DNA of 64,000 nucleotides from contig NZ_CP111043.1 in the NCBI RefSeq assembly GCF_026250525.1, positions 3,981,001-4,045,000 on the forward strand, given 5' to 3'. The notes below the pieces were generated by a model that saw only the letters and a program-made list of their open reading frames with translations, did no database searches and was not told the DNA's origin. Positions within the stretch are counted from its first letter, which is position 1, and the number at the start of each line of letters is the position of its first letter. Positions 53,389 through 62,630 of this stretch are shown one piece after another. This DNA is from Chondrinema litorale. GTDB taxonomy: Bacteria > Bacteroidota > Bacteroidia > Cytophagales > Flammeovirgaceae. Both the position numbers and the translations under genes were made by a program.

Positions 53389-53508
53389 ATGAAGACCATT
53401 GGCAAACTCTTTCTTCTAGGAGAATATTTCATTGTTTGGTTATCGATAGCAAGTATATTTCTTATACTGGGCTTTACTGGTAAATTGAAAGTGTTACATA
53501 ATGTTTAA
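53389..53508 (+). CDS. Small 39-residue membrane protein (candidate)
   Basis: A short frame reads MKTIGKLFLLGEYFIVWLSI and ASIFLILGFTGKLKVLHNV. It has a basic start, one membrane helix (about 12-30) and a basic tail. The ATG is preceded by an AT-rich leader and by TAGTTTTTG, one base longer than the -7 consensus. It ends one base before the convergent M61-like gene. Such small single-helix proteins are plausible, but there is no homology evidence. Confidence 0.4.
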   Translation: MKTIGKLFLLGEYFIVWLSIASIFLILGFTGKLKVLHNV

Positions 53509-53509
53509 T

Positions 53510-54895
53510 TTATTTCGGTGCTTTTTGCCATTTATCCCATATCGGACTTAAATCTACACCTGTCGCCTGAGACATTATAGGCTCAATCTCATTGAATTTA
53601 AATGCTCTTTGATTTTCATTTGACCAATTAAGCAATCCAAGCATCGCATCCTTAAAAGATTTTTTCCCGTTAGTTTGTTTTTGAATATACTCATCTAAAT
53701 CATAAGCCATTAAAGCACCTCTTGAAAAAAGATTTTTCCCTATTCTAAAATCTGAGGCATATTGGGTTGAACCCAGAAGAGATAATTCCTTTAAGGTTTT
53801 GGTTTTAATAAAAGCCGGAGCATTGTCCATGTTGGACTTCCACCAGTTTAATATTTCCTCGTTTTGAAGGATTTTATGGAAAGAAACATACCATATAAAT
53901 CCTTCATTTAACCAGATTGTTTCTACCAGTGGTGCTACTTGCCATGTAAATGGGCGGTATCCTTCACCCCAGGATCTTAATGGAATCCATGAATGTCCAA
54001 TATGATGTATGATGGTTCCTAAATCTCTATTGGGATTATATTCCTGAGAAATATCCCTGTGTGCCGTCATGCTATTTAGATGTTCCATATTAAAACCATA
54101 GTCATGTCTTTCTGAAATTGGTTTTAGAAACTCATAAACTAAGGTGTAATGAGGCATGGGAATGTATCCAAAATAATCAGCAAGTTTCTGTAGCGATAAT
54201 AAGCCTGTATTCCCGATGTCTTCCAAAGCAATGGTTGTCTCAGCATAGGCCGCTACGAATAAAGGAATTTGCGCTTCTTCAACACGAATCACCTGAACAC
54301 CCTTACCTAAGAGATACTGAGCATCAACCAGTGCAGCATAGTTTTCAGCCTCATAACTATCTGTTCCATTTTTTCGATTGGTATCAGGTCTTAAGGTACT
54401 AAAAACAGGCCATGAAGGGTCGGTATTGATAGTTAAATTGATAGCCTCTGTTTCCAGCCCTTCAATAAATCCAAATGCTGAATAGCCAAACAGTCCCAGA
54501 TAGTCTTTTCTGGCTTTGGAACTCATGGATGCATCCAATAAATCAATTTCCATTTTTTGTATGTCGACCGTATAAGTCACTTTATTTAGAAGGTCATTAC
54601 TTTCTCCAAACATAAAGAAGCTTCCGTCCCCTATCATACCTGATAACTGCTTACCTGTAACTGTATAACCAACAACATCATCAATAAAGGCCATGTAGTT
54701 TGCTAGACTATAGGTTCCCGGTGCACTTCTTGGAATAACTAAATTGGCATCATTGGCCGATAGGGCATCAAATGTGATTTGAATAGTTACTTTATTTAAA
54801 TTTGCTTGCTTGTTAAGCAAATAGCTAATCTTTTGCTGTGCGTTTAGACTTGGGATAGCTATGATAAATGAAAATAGAACTATTATTCTTCTCAT
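53510..54895 (-). CDS. M61-like (glycyl aminopeptidase) protein with degenerate zinc motif
   Basis: The 461-residue protein has a signal peptide (to about residue 20, LNAQQ) and the M61 layout: an N-terminal beta domain, then a thermolysin-like catalytic domain. The third-ligand segment WLNEGFIWYVS is kept (Glu331), and the helix expected to hold HExxH reads IIHHIGHSW with His297, His298 and His301. The catalytic Glu is thus replaced by His. The protein lacks the C-terminal PDZ domain of larger M61 members. It may bind zinc but is unlikely to cleave by the usual mechanism. Confidence 0.78.
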   Translation of the reverse strand: MRRIIVLFSFIIAIPSLNAQQKISYLLNKQANLNKVTIQITFDALSANDANLVIPRSAPGTYSLANYMAFIDDVVGYTVTGKQLSGMIGDGSFFMFGESNDLLNKVTYTVDIQKMEIDLLDASMSSKARKDYLGLFGYSAFGFIEGLETEAINLTINTDPSWPVFSTLRPDTNRKNGTDSYEAENYAALVDAQYLLGKGVQVIRVEEAQIPLFVAAYAETTIALEDIGNTGLLSLQKLADYFGYIPMPHYTLVYEFLKPISERHDYGFNMEHLNSMTAHRDISQEYNPNRDLGTIIHHIGHSWIPLRSWGEGYRPFTWQVAPLVETIWLNEGFIWYVSFHKILQNEEILNWWKSNMDNAPAFIKTKTLKELSLLGSTQYASDFRIGKNLFSRGALMAYDLDEYIQKQTNGKKSFKDAMLGLLNWSNENQRAFKFNEIEPIMSQATGVDLSPIWDKWQKAPK

Positions 54896-54915
54896 GTTGA
54901 TAATGTTATGTAATC

Positions 54916-55677
54916 TTAAATAGTAAAATGAGCATCATATTTAAATGTTAAATGCTCATCCATAGATACATAGCCTAATTGATTAGTAAGTAGTGTGGTT
55001 CCCTTAATATTAATGGGAGGCATATTTCTGTGGCTGTGTCCATAAATCCAATAGGCAATGTTAATGTTGCCTATCAGCTCTGTGAGATCAACACAAAATG
55101 CTTCGTTATGAACACTGCCTTCGTATTCTGGGGCATTACATAAGTTAGATGGAAGATGGTGAGTAACTACTACTTTTTTTGTGTTCTTATCAGTTTGTAA
55201 GGCTCTTTCTAAAAATTGAATTGATCGCTGGTGTAATAAGTTATAATCAGGTATATCAATAATTTTTTTATCGTATCTGATGTATCTGAAATCTGCCATG
55301 TATTCTTTAATTGGTTGGCTGTTTTTCATGCTAATCATCGACCAAAGAGTAGTGAAAATTAATTTAACATCACCAATTATGATACTTTTGTTATTACATA
55401 ACCATACATTTTCCCTTATTTGATGTTGGATTGGCTCATCTGTTATTTTAATATCTTTTCCATTGTAAAATTCATGATTGCCCGGTATTAGGTAAACGCG
55501 TTCGAAGCTTTCACTAAGCTTATCGAAGAATGGTTGTTCATAAGCATATTCACTAAAATGGCAAGTATCTCCCGCTAAAATGAGAATATCACCAACAGGT
55601 TCTATAGGCTTGTGTTCTAGGTATTTTTTGTTTTGGAAAAATTCTAAGTGCAGGTCTGAGCAATATTGGATTTTCAT
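54916..55677 (-). CDS. Metallophosphoesterase
   Basis: The ATG at 55675-55677 gives 253 residues beginning MKIQYCSDLHLEF. The calcineurin-like metal motifs are all present in order: SDLHLEF, LAGDTCHF, PGNHEFYNG, VVTHHLPSN and YGHSHRNM. Together they form a binuclear metal phosphoesterase centre. The substrate is unknown. The gene is 20 bp upstream of the M61-like gene on the same strand and may share its transcript. Confidence 0.9.
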   Translation of the reverse strand: MKIQYCSDLHLEFFQNKKYLEHKPIEPVGDILILAGDTCHFSEYAYEQPFFDKLSESFERVYLIPGNHEFYNGKDIKITDEPIQHQIRENVWLCNNKSIIIGDVKLIFTTLWSMISMKNSQPIKEYMADFRYIRYDKKIIDIPDYNLLHQRSIQFLERALQTDKNTKKVVVTHHLPSNLCNAPEYEGSVHNEAFCVDLTELIGNINIAYWIYGHSHRNMPPINIKGTTLLTNQLGYVSMDEHLTFKYDAHFTI

Positions 55678-55734
55678 TTTTTGGTACACTAGTTCAGTAA
55701 AAAACTGAGAGCCAAAGTAAGTGAATTTTACAGA

Positions 55735-57612
55735 TTATCCAACCATAACATGGCCTTCTGGATAGCGGTAAGAATTGGTTTTTACCTTATTACTGATTGC
55801 TAGAGCCAGTGTGAGCGTGCCCACTCTTCCAACATACATCGATGAAATAATTATAATTTTTCCCATCCAAGTTAGGTTTGAGGTAATTCCCATACTTAAA
55901 CCTACTGTAGCAAAGGCCGAGATTTCTTCGAAAACTAGTGTTAAAATACTTGGCGCATTGGGATTGCCCGATTCTGTAATTGAAAGTAGAAAGATTGCAA
56001 GAAAATTATAGCTAGTTGCAAACATGAAAATAGCGAAAGCCTTTCTTACCAATTCTGTAGGAATGGTTCGTTTTTCTAGTTCGATTCGTTCTTGACCTTT
56101 AATATTAGAGATGGCGGCCAATGCCAAAACTAGAAAGGTTGTACATTTTATACCTCCACCAGTTGAGCCCGGTACAGCTCCTATAAACATTAGAAATATT
56201 ACTAATATAATGGTTGGGTTAGATAGGGGAGTACCTCCTTCAGAACCACCAAAGTTCATGGTATGGAAACCCGCTGTTCTTGTAGTTACAGACTGAAAGA
56301 ATGATGTAATTAGAGCATCTATAATTGTTCTGTCGGTAAGTTGGTAGGCTTCGAGTAGCATAAATCCAACTGTGCCAATCACAATAAGAGATAGAGTAAC
56401 ATAGACTGCTACTTTAGTACCTATTTTCCATTCTTTTCTGGGTTTAATTTTTTGCCCTTTTCTTCCGGGTGAGGTTACATCTTCGATTGTTGTAAAGCCA
56501 ATACCTCCTAAAATTATAAGCACAGCAATAATGAAATGGAGCAGGTACATTTGCCTCAGGTTAATATCAACTTCTCTGGCAAAAACGTCACTTCCTTGGC
56601 TAATATCATTGGTAAATAGGCCATCAGAAAACAAGCTGAAACCGGCATTGCAAAAGGCAGAAACTGAATGAAATACTGAGTAGAAAATCTTATAACCAAT
56701 GCTGCTGAATTTCAATTCTTCATCCCAAGTAAAAAATATTAAAGTTGCTCCGCAAAGTTCGATGATGATTGTCATCAGGATAATTTTTTTAAGCAAGCCT
56801 TTGGCTGAATCTAATGACTCACTACTTAAAAAATCTTGGATGATAGATTGATGCTTTAAACTTACTCCTTTCGATAAAAATGAGGCGAAGAAAGTGGCAA
56901 ACGAAACAATTCCAATTCCACCAAATTGAAATAAAAAGAGTAATACTAAATGACCTTTAAATGTAAAATAGGTGCTTACATCTACCACAGAGAGTCCTGT
57001 AACACAAGAAGCACTTACAGAGATAAATAAGGCATCAATAAAAGGCATGCTTCCTTTTTCGGTCGTCATGGCAGGGAGCATTAAAAGAAAAGTCCCAATT
57101 AAGATGAGTAAGATAAAGCTATTGATAAAAGTGGTAGCGGGCTTTAATTCGAGATCAGAAATTCTTGTGCTAAACTTAGTAAGTTCTAGAAAGATAAGTA
57201 CTAGCAAGAAAATACTGAGAATATGCTGATACGTTAAATCCGGGTTTCTAAAGCCTATTAAATCAATAATTTCGAAAAGGATATTGTAGCCTTCTGTAAG
57301 ATAATAGATTAACCCCTGAAAGAGAATGAGAAAATTGAGTAATGTTTCAAACCATGAGTTTTTTAGAAACTGGATTTTTTCGATAGATAGCATCCATCTG
57401 ATTAAGAAAAATACCAGATTGGCAAAAAACAGTAAATCAAAAAACTTAAGCACCTGAAGCATGTTTTCTTCTTCAGGTAAAAATCCAAAACGATACACTA
57501 ACAGCGCAACACCCAACATAACCTGTGTTCCAGAGGCTAATTGAATGATTCTTAAAGCTTTTTCTCTTTGATTATAAAGTAAATTATTTAACTGCTCGCT
57601 CAGCTTCTGCAT
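55735..57612 (-). CDS. trkH: TrkH/KtrB-type potassium uptake protein
   Basis: The 625-residue membrane protein carries potassium across the inner membrane. Four P-loop repeats with the selectivity-filter glycine are visible: SASCVTGLSVV, SAFCNAGFSLF, SVTTRTAGFHTM and SAFATVGLSMG. It has more than ten predicted helices, with an extra N-terminal set (about 20-160) compared with E. coli TrkH. No TrkA/KtrA regulatory subunit is adjacent. Confidence 0.92.
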   Translation of the reverse strand: MQKLSEQLNNLLYNQREKALRIIQLASGTQVMLGVALLVYRFGFLPEEENMLQVLKFFDLLFFANLVFFLIRWMLSIEKIQFLKNSWFETLLNFLILFQGLIYYLTEGYNILFEIIDLIGFRNPDLTYQHILSIFLLVLIFLELTKFSTRISDLELKPATTFINSFILLILIGTFLLMLPAMTTEKGSMPFIDALFISVSASCVTGLSVVDVSTYFTFKGHLVLLFLFQFGGIGIVSFATFFASFLSKGVSLKHQSIIQDFLSSESLDSAKGLLKKIILMTIIIELCGATLIFFTWDEELKFSSIGYKIFYSVFHSVSAFCNAGFSLFSDGLFTNDISQGSDVFAREVDINLRQMYLLHFIIAVLIILGGIGFTTIEDVTSPGRKGQKIKPRKEWKIGTKVAVYVTLSLIVIGTVGFMLLEAYQLTDRTIIDALITSFFQSVTTRTAGFHTMNFGGSEGGTPLSNPTIILVIFLMFIGAVPGSTGGGIKCTTFLVLALAAISNIKGQERIELEKRTIPTELVRKAFAIFMFATSYNFLAIFLLSITESGNPNAPSILTLVFEEISAFATVGLSMGITSNLTWMGKIIIISSMYVGRVGTLTLALAISNKVKTNSYRYPEGHVMVG

Positions 57613-57715
57613 GGTGCATCAATCAAAAAAATCTTTTATCTTATGCTAACGAAGTCTTGCTTAAACTGGTACTTTTATATATAATCAGTTTTGAATGTTA
57701 TTTAAGAGATAGAAA

Positions 57716-58381
57716 ATGCAGAAGCTTTTTGTAGTAATTTTTCTTTGTTCAATAGTTTTTTCTGTAAAAGCGCAGGAAGACGATAATATTATTGATGTAA
57801 ATTATAAATATAATGGAGAAGCGGCTTCATATAATGATAAAGGTTTTGCTTTGATGCAAGAGAAAAATTATGATGAAGCCAAAACTTATTTCGAAAAAGC
57901 AATTTCGATTGACGTTACAAACATCACTTACTTTGAGAATTTGGGGCTAAACCTCAAGAAAATGAAAGATTTTGAGGGTATGTTGGTAAACTATGAGAAT
58001 GCTATTAAGTATTTTCCCGAAGAACCAGATTTGTATTATTACCGCGGGGATGCGCTTCAAGAATTAGAAAGGTACGAGGAAGCTATAAAGGCTTATAATG
58101 AAGCTATAAAAGTTAGTGGTGATGACGAAGATGTAGAATATCTTTATCTATACTATTTTAATAGAGGCAATACTTACTTAAAAATGAAGCAATATCCATC
58201 TGCTTTAAATGATTTTAACAGAACAATTGAACTAGAGCCTTATTATCATGGTGCTTTTAATAACAGAGGTTTTGCAAAGTTAAAGTTGCAAGACAAAAAA
58301 GGTGCGTGCGAAGATTGGCGAAAAGCTTTAGAATTGGGTAACAAAACTGTAAGTAAGTATATCGTGAAATACTGTAATTGA
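57716..58381 (+). CDS. Exported tetratricopeptide repeat protein
   Basis: The 221-residue protein has a signal peptide (to about residue 19, VKAQE) and then about five TPR units: YNDKGFALMQEKNYDEAKTY, NLGLNLKKMKDFEGMLVNYE, YYRGDALQELERYEEAIKAY, NRGNTYLKMKQYPSALNDFN and NNRGFAKLKLQDKKGACEDW. It is likely a periplasmic scaffold. It is divergent from trkH. Confidence 0.85.
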   Translation: MQKLFVVIFLCSIVFSVKAQEDDNIIDVNYKYNGEAASYNDKGFALMQEKNYDEAKTYFEKAISIDVTNITYFENLGLNLKKMKDFEGMLVNYENAIKYFPEEPDLYYYRGDALQELERYEEAIKAYNEAIKVSGDDEDVEYLYLYYFNRGNTYLKMKQYPSALNDFNRTIELEPYYHGAFNNRGFAKLKLQDKKGACEDWRKALELGNKTVSKYIVKYCN

Positions 58382-58396
58382 TAAATACCTTTAATT

Positions 58397-60127
58397 TTAG
58401 TGTTTTATTTTTCTGGTGTATTTAGCCAGTTTTGAATTTAATTCCTTGGGGTTGAAGGGTTTAAGAATATGATCTTTCATCCCAAATGAATGCAATTTGT
58501 TTCTCACACCAAGCATAGCAGAGGCAGTCATGGCTAGTATAGGAATTTCTGCTTTTGTACCTCCAAGTTCTTTAATTTTTTTGGCTGCTTCGAAGCCATC
58601 CATTTCTGGCATTTGAATATCCATCAAAATTAAATCATAGTCATTTTCAATTACTTTGTTTACCGCTTCTAGTCCATTTACAGCATAATCGATTTCTACA
58701 TTCCAATTCTTTAAAAATTCAGAAGCAATTATTTGATTAATACTATTATCTTCTGCTAGTAATACTTTAATGCCAGATAGATCATAAGCACTTTTGTTTG
58801 AATTCGGGAATTGCTCCTTTTTCTTGTAATTCATCACAAAAGCCGATTCTTCATTTACCTTATCAAATCTTAGATCGAAACTAAAACATGAGCCTTGTTC
58901 TGGTTGGCTGCTTATTTCTATTTTACTGTTTTGTAGTTCTAAAAGCTTTTTTACTATGGATAATCCTAAACCTGTACCACCATATTTTCGAGTTGTACTT
59001 TCGTTTGCTTGTGAAAACCTCTCGAAAATTTTATCTATCTGCTCTTTGCTAATACCAATGCCAGTATCTTTTACTTTAAACCTTAACAGGAGATTGTCTG
59101 GGTTTTCTTCTAGTATCTCTATCGAAAGACATACTTTACCTTTTTGAGTAAATTTTAAAGCATTTCCTAATAAGTTATTAAGTAACTGGACTAGCCTAGT
59201 TGGGTCACCTTTAATAAGTTCTGGTATGTCTGAGTCAATAAATAATTTGAGTGCAACACCTTTTTCCTCTGCTTTAAAAATGAAAGCTTGTTTAAGATTT
59301 TGCGTAATTTCTATAATATTAAAAGGAATATTTTCGAAGTTTACTTTTCCAGCTTCTATCTTGTTGTAATCGAGTATGTCATTTACCAAAGCCAACAAGT
59401 TTTCGCCTGCAAAGTGTAAAGTATTTAATTTTGCTATTTGATCTTCACGCGGATTATTTTCGATTAATAGGTGAGTCATGCCAATAACTGCATTGAGCGG
59501 TGTTCGAATTTCGTGAGACATATTAGAGAGAAATTCTTCTTTAGCCACAATGCTTTTTTCGGCTAAATCTTTTAACCTGATTAATTCAGTTTCTCTTTCT
59601 TCTTTTAGTTTAAGCTCCTCTTCTAATTGAATGTTCTTCTTTCTTAATTCTAGTTGGCTAATTACTTGTCTACTAAGTGCTTTTAATGTCTCTTTTTGCT
59701 GATCGTTTAAGCTTCTTGGTTCATGATCAATTACACAGAGAGTGCCCAAGGAGAAACCTGCTGAATTTACCAAAGGTACACCTGCATAAAAAATAACTCT
59801 TGGCTCGCCTGTAACTAATGGATTGTCGTGAAAACGTTTATCTTCAAAAGAATTTTTAACTTCAAATAGTTGGTCGGGCTCATTTATCGCATGCGCACAA
59901 AATGCGTACTCTCTAGAGGTTTCTGTAGCTCCTAAACCTACTCTAGATTTAAACCATTGTCTATTTTTATCTACTAAAGTAATGAGTGAAATGGGGGTGT
60001 TACAAATTTGAGAGGCAATCGTAGTAATGTCGTCATATTGCTGCTCAGGAAATGTATCTAAGATGTTATATGACTGCAAGTTTCTTAATCTCTCATTTTC
60101 ATTATCTGGTACTTTTGGAGCTATCAT
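58397..60127 (-). CDS. Hybrid sensor histidine kinase: GAF, HisKA, HATPase, receiver
   Basis: The 576-residue cytoplasmic kinase has a GAF sensor domain (about 20-160), a coiled-coil linker (160-195), the phosphoacceptor His205 in SNMSHEIRTPLN, and an ATPase domain with the N, G1 (VKDTGIGIS) and G2 (KYGGTGLGLSI) boxes. A C-terminal receiver (452-573) has the acidic pocket LLAEDNS and the phosphoacceptor Asp503 in LILMDIQMPEMDG. There is no membrane helix and no output regulator nearby, so an Hpt or response regulator must be elsewhere. Confidence 0.92.
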   Translation of the reverse strand: MIAPKVPDNENERLRNLQSYNILDTFPEQQYDDITTIASQICNTPISLITLVDKNRQWFKSRVGLGATETSREYAFCAHAINEPDQLFEVKNSFEDKRFHDNPLVTGEPRVIFYAGVPLVNSAGFSLGTLCVIDHEPRSLNDQQKETLKALSRQVISQLELRKKNIQLEEELKLKEERETELIRLKDLAEKSIVAKEEFLSNMSHEIRTPLNAVIGMTHLLIENNPREDQIAKLNTLHFAGENLLALVNDILDYNKIEAGKVNFENIPFNIIEITQNLKQAFIFKAEEKGVALKLFIDSDIPELIKGDPTRLVQLLNNLLGNALKFTQKGKVCLSIEILEENPDNLLLRFKVKDTGIGISKEQIDKIFERFSQANESTTRKYGGTGLGLSIVKKLLELQNSKIEISSQPEQGSCFSFDLRFDKVNEESAFVMNYKKKEQFPNSNKSAYDLSGIKVLLAEDNSINQIIASEFLKNWNVEIDYAVNGLEAVNKVIENDYDLILMDIQMPEMDGFEAAKKIKELGGTKAEIPILAMTASAMLGVRNKLHSFGMKDHILKPFNPKELNSKLAKYTRKIKH

Positions 60128-60545
60128 ATCACTGCCGTTAAATAATTAATGACTATTTCAATAAACACTGGTATACCTTATTTAGTGTGAGTGGAAAAAC
60201 GAATTTGCTTAGTTTAAAAAGTAGCGTTACCAAGGTATTTAAAAGTGTATAAGATTGGTAATCATATTATTAAATATTGCCCTTGTCAAGCTTATTAATG
60301 GTCTATGATAGAAATTTCTAAACAAGATATTTATGACTATATAAATTAATTAGAGGGAATATTGTTCTAAATAATTTATTTGAAATTGAATATTTAGAAT
60401 AATATGGAATGTTATTTAGCTCTTTTTTTGATATTAAAAAGTTCCCAATTATTGTTGTGGAAACGGAAGATGTATTATTCTTATGATGTAATTGATTTTA
60501 ATGATGCCAAACTATTCTTTATCGCGTTTAGCATTAATCTAAGTA
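60128..60545. other. 418-bp intergenic region with an AT-rich dyad
   Basis: No coding frame is credible. A 13-bp dyad (60360-60372 with 60392-60404, one G-U) with a 19-nt loop stands out, but it lacks a T-run. It could be an operator or a structured element upstream of the histidine kinase gene or downstream of the HD gene. Confidence 0.45.
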
Positions 60546-61067
60546 TTAATTGTTCTCTACGAATAGTTTGTCCATATAATCAAAGAGCTGCAAATATTTA
60601 GTATCCCATAACTTAGTTTTAAACCCTTCATTTTCTTTTGAGTAGACTTGAAACATTCTTGATTGCATAGATTTAGAATGTTTGATATTTGCTATTCTAT
60701 CACAAACTTTAATAAATGTGGCAAAAGGTGTTTCTTTTATACCATTATAATACTTTTCGTTAGCTCTCTCTTTTCTCGACTTTCCTTTTTCAGTTGTTAC
60801 TGCATAGGCTAGGTCAGCAACATCTTGACTTGTTGCTTTTGCTACATCATTATATGATTGGCGACAATCTTCAATTACATCATGCACCCAACATGCAGCT
60901 ACTACATTGTCTTGCTTATCTTCTGGAATTAGAAACTTAAACTTTTCAGCGACATCAACAACCATTTGCAAATGATATTCATACGGATGCTCATCGTAAA
61001 AGTGATTCGTTTCACTATGACAAGCAATTGCATATTTTTTTGCTTTATCCACTATATTCATAATCAT
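60546..61067 (-). CDS. HD-domain hydrolase of the RelA/SpoT (MESH1-like) type
   Basis: The 173-residue protein is a stand-alone HD phosphohydrolase. It has the MESH1/SpoT hydrolase order: His17 in the first helix, HPYEYHLQMV (27-36) matching the PYxxHP loop, HD at 62-63 in WVHDVIEDC, and the late KVCDRIANI (120-128) with Asp123. MESH1-like enzymes hydrolyse (p)ppGpp or NADPH; a nucleotide substrate is likely but not shown. Its start overlaps the stop of the 2TM-TPR gene by 4 bp (ATGA), so the two are translationally coupled. Confidence 0.82.
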   Translation of the reverse strand: MIMNIVDKAKKYAIACHSETNHFYDEHPYEYHLQMVVDVAEKFKFLIPEDKQDNVVAACWVHDVIEDCRQSYNDVAKATSQDVADLAYAVTTEKGKSRKERANEKYYNGIKETPFATFIKVCDRIANIKHSKSMQSRMFQVYSKENEGFKTKLWDTKYLQLFDYMDKLFVENN

Positions 61068-61831
61068 TCCTTTATATATTCATTTAACTCTTCGTATCTG
61101 TTTGGATAATATTCTTCAAACTTAGAAAATTCTGGGTGAGCCTTTATTAAATTTATTGTGTTTTCTAACTCATTAGTAGTGTTTAACTTTAACTGGCAAT
61201 ATGCTAAAGGTACTAATTGGTAGAGCTCTGCTTCATTGTTTAAGTAATCTATTGCCTCTTTAAGCGAATTAGTAGCATCCCTGTACTTTTCCTGTAAGAT
61301 TTTTACATAGGCTATATTAGTAGGAATTTTATAATATAGAGGGTCATCTTTAGATACTTTTTGTTTTAGATATTTAAATACTTTAAGGGCAATTTCAAAA
61401 TCATCAGCAAGACGGCTTTTTTCAGCTAATTTTAGATAACCTCGGCCAATTTTAATAGCATTTCTAGTTTCTCCATTTTTGATAAGAGATTCTGTAACCA
61501 ATAAAACTTGATCTAAATTTTGTGGGAGATTTTTAGTAACTAATTCAGCTTGTTTTAATGTGTTTAGCTTACTACTTAGTTTTAAAAAGCTTTCATCACT
61601 TTGATAGTCTTTAGGGCTATATAAAGCTTCGCGATTTTTCCATAGAAAAACAAAAAATACAGCTGCTATTGCAGTAGGAAAAGAAACAATAAATATTGTT
61701 ATAATTTGAAGCAGATCATAATGGTCTTTTAGTGCAACTAAAGATGAAGCACTTATTGCTTCTATAGAGAAAACAAAAATTGCAATAGTCCCTAAAGGAT
61801 TTGTTGGGTAGCTTTTATTATTATTAAGCAT
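61064..61831 (-). CDS. Membrane 2TM-TPR protein coupled to the HD hydrolase
   Basis: The 255-residue protein starts with a PTNPLGTIAIFVFSIEAISA helix (about 9-33), a second helix (about 42-65), and the short motif LYSPKDYQSDESFLK, a combination I have seen in membrane-anchored proteins of bacterial conflict systems. The rest (about 95-250) is alpha-helical with TPR-like units (KIGRGYLKLAEKSRLADDFE; NSLKEAIDYLNNEAELYQLV). It is the first gene of an operon whose second gene is a MESH1-like hydrolase, so it may act as its membrane sensor or anchor. Confidence 0.6.
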   Translation of the reverse strand: MLNNNKSYPTNPLGTIAIFVFSIEAISASSLVALKDHYDLLQIITIFIVSFPTAIAAVFFVFLWKNREALYSPKDYQSDESFLKLSSKLNTLKQAELVTKNLPQNLDQVLLVTESLIKNGETRNAIKIGRGYLKLAEKSRLADDFEIALKVFKYLKQKVSKDDPLYYKIPTNIAYVKILQEKYRDATNSLKEAIDYLNNEAELYQLVPLAYCQLKLNTTNELENTINLIKAHPEFSKFEEYYPNRYEELNEYIKE

Positions 61832-62119
61832 GAAAAATTGAATATGAGTGTTTTTCTTAAATATAGAATCTCTAGAAATTAATCATATAGAATAAGTAAA
61901 AATTTTCATGTTTTTAGCTGTAAATTGATTGAAAAGCTATTTCTCTATTGTTTTTAGAAGTATCTAATTATGTAGATTTAAGTAGAGTAGTATTTAGTTT
62001 TTAAGAATAGCATTTTTTTATAATCACACTTTTTATTTGCTAGAATTTAAAAAGATATGCTGTTTTATTCTTAGGTTAGGAAGGTGCTTTTAAATTGCAC
62101 TTTATTGAGAAATGCTGTA
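61832..62119. other. AT-rich upstream region of the 2TM-TPR operon
   Basis: No coding frame is seen. The promoter of the operon should lie here on the minus strand, but no exact consensus was found. Confidence 0.4.
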
Positions 62120-62123
62120 TAAC

Positions 62124-62154
62124 AAAAAAGTCTTCCAATCTCTTGGAAGACTTT
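62124..62154 (-). terminator. Terminator abutting tRNA-Val copy 1
   Basis: A 12-bp stem (62127-62138 with 62143-62154) with a 4-nt loop begins 1 nt past the tRNA 3' end, then a run of Ts. Confidence 0.92.
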
Positions 62155-62155
62155 G

Positions 62156-62230
62156 TGGGCCCTACTGGATTCGAACCAGTGACCCCCTGCTTGTAAGGCA
62201 GGTGCTCTGAACCAACTGAGCTAAGAGCCC
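62156..62230 (-). tRNA. tRNA-Val(UAC), copy 1
   Basis: A 75-nt tRNA on the minus strand. The acceptor GGGCTCT pairs with AGGGCCC (one G-U); the anticodon arm is CTGCC-TTACAAG-CAGGG with anticodon TAC; the T arm contains TTCGAAT. CCA is not encoded. Confidence 0.96.
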
Positions 62231-62271
62231 TTTTTTGTTCATTTTCAGTATGTTTTGCTGAAAACGTGATG

Positions 62272-62302
62272 CAAAAGTAGTGAGTAAAATTTAATATGCA
62301 AA
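62272..62302 (-). promoter_or_regulatory. Bacteroidota-type promoter of tRNA-Val copy 1
   Basis: On the minus strand TTTG (62299-62302) is followed after exactly 19 nt by TACTTTTG (62272-62279), an exact TTTG-N19-TAnnTTTG match, 41 nt before the tRNA. Confidence 0.88.
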
Positions 62303-62483
62303 CTTTTTATGAATAAACTGATAATTTCATTTTTCTTATTCTTTTACCGATTTCAAAACACCATTATTTGACCACTGTATTTTTAAAAGAATCGGTTAAA
62401 TAGAGTAAAGTAACTTAACTTTATAAGTACTATTAGCTTCCTTAAGTAGACGGATAATGCTGTATTCTAAAAAGTTTAGAAAT

Positions 62484-62515
62484 AAAAAAAGTCTTCCAAT
62501 CTCTTGGAAGACTTT
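62484..62515 (-). terminator. Terminator abutting tRNA-Val copy 2
   Basis: The same hairpin as copy 1 (62488-62499 with 62504-62515), followed by a run of seven Ts. Confidence 0.92.
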
Positions 62516-62516
62516 G

Positions 62517-62591
62517 TGGGCCCTACTGGATTCGAACCAGTGACCCCCTGCTTGTAAGGCAGGTGCTCTGAACCAACTGAGCTAAGAGCCC
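62517..62591 (-). tRNA. tRNA-Val(UAC), copy 2
   Basis: Identical over its 75 nt to copy 1; anticodon TAC. Confidence 0.96.
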
Positions 62592-62630
62592 TTTTTGTTT
62601 GTTTTTGAGCTGCTTTTCAAAAACGTGATG

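Noticed and set aside
60404..60601. 65-codon plus-strand frame
   Set aside because: It overlaps the 3' end of the HD hydrolase gene and the intergenic dyad and has no recognisable domain.
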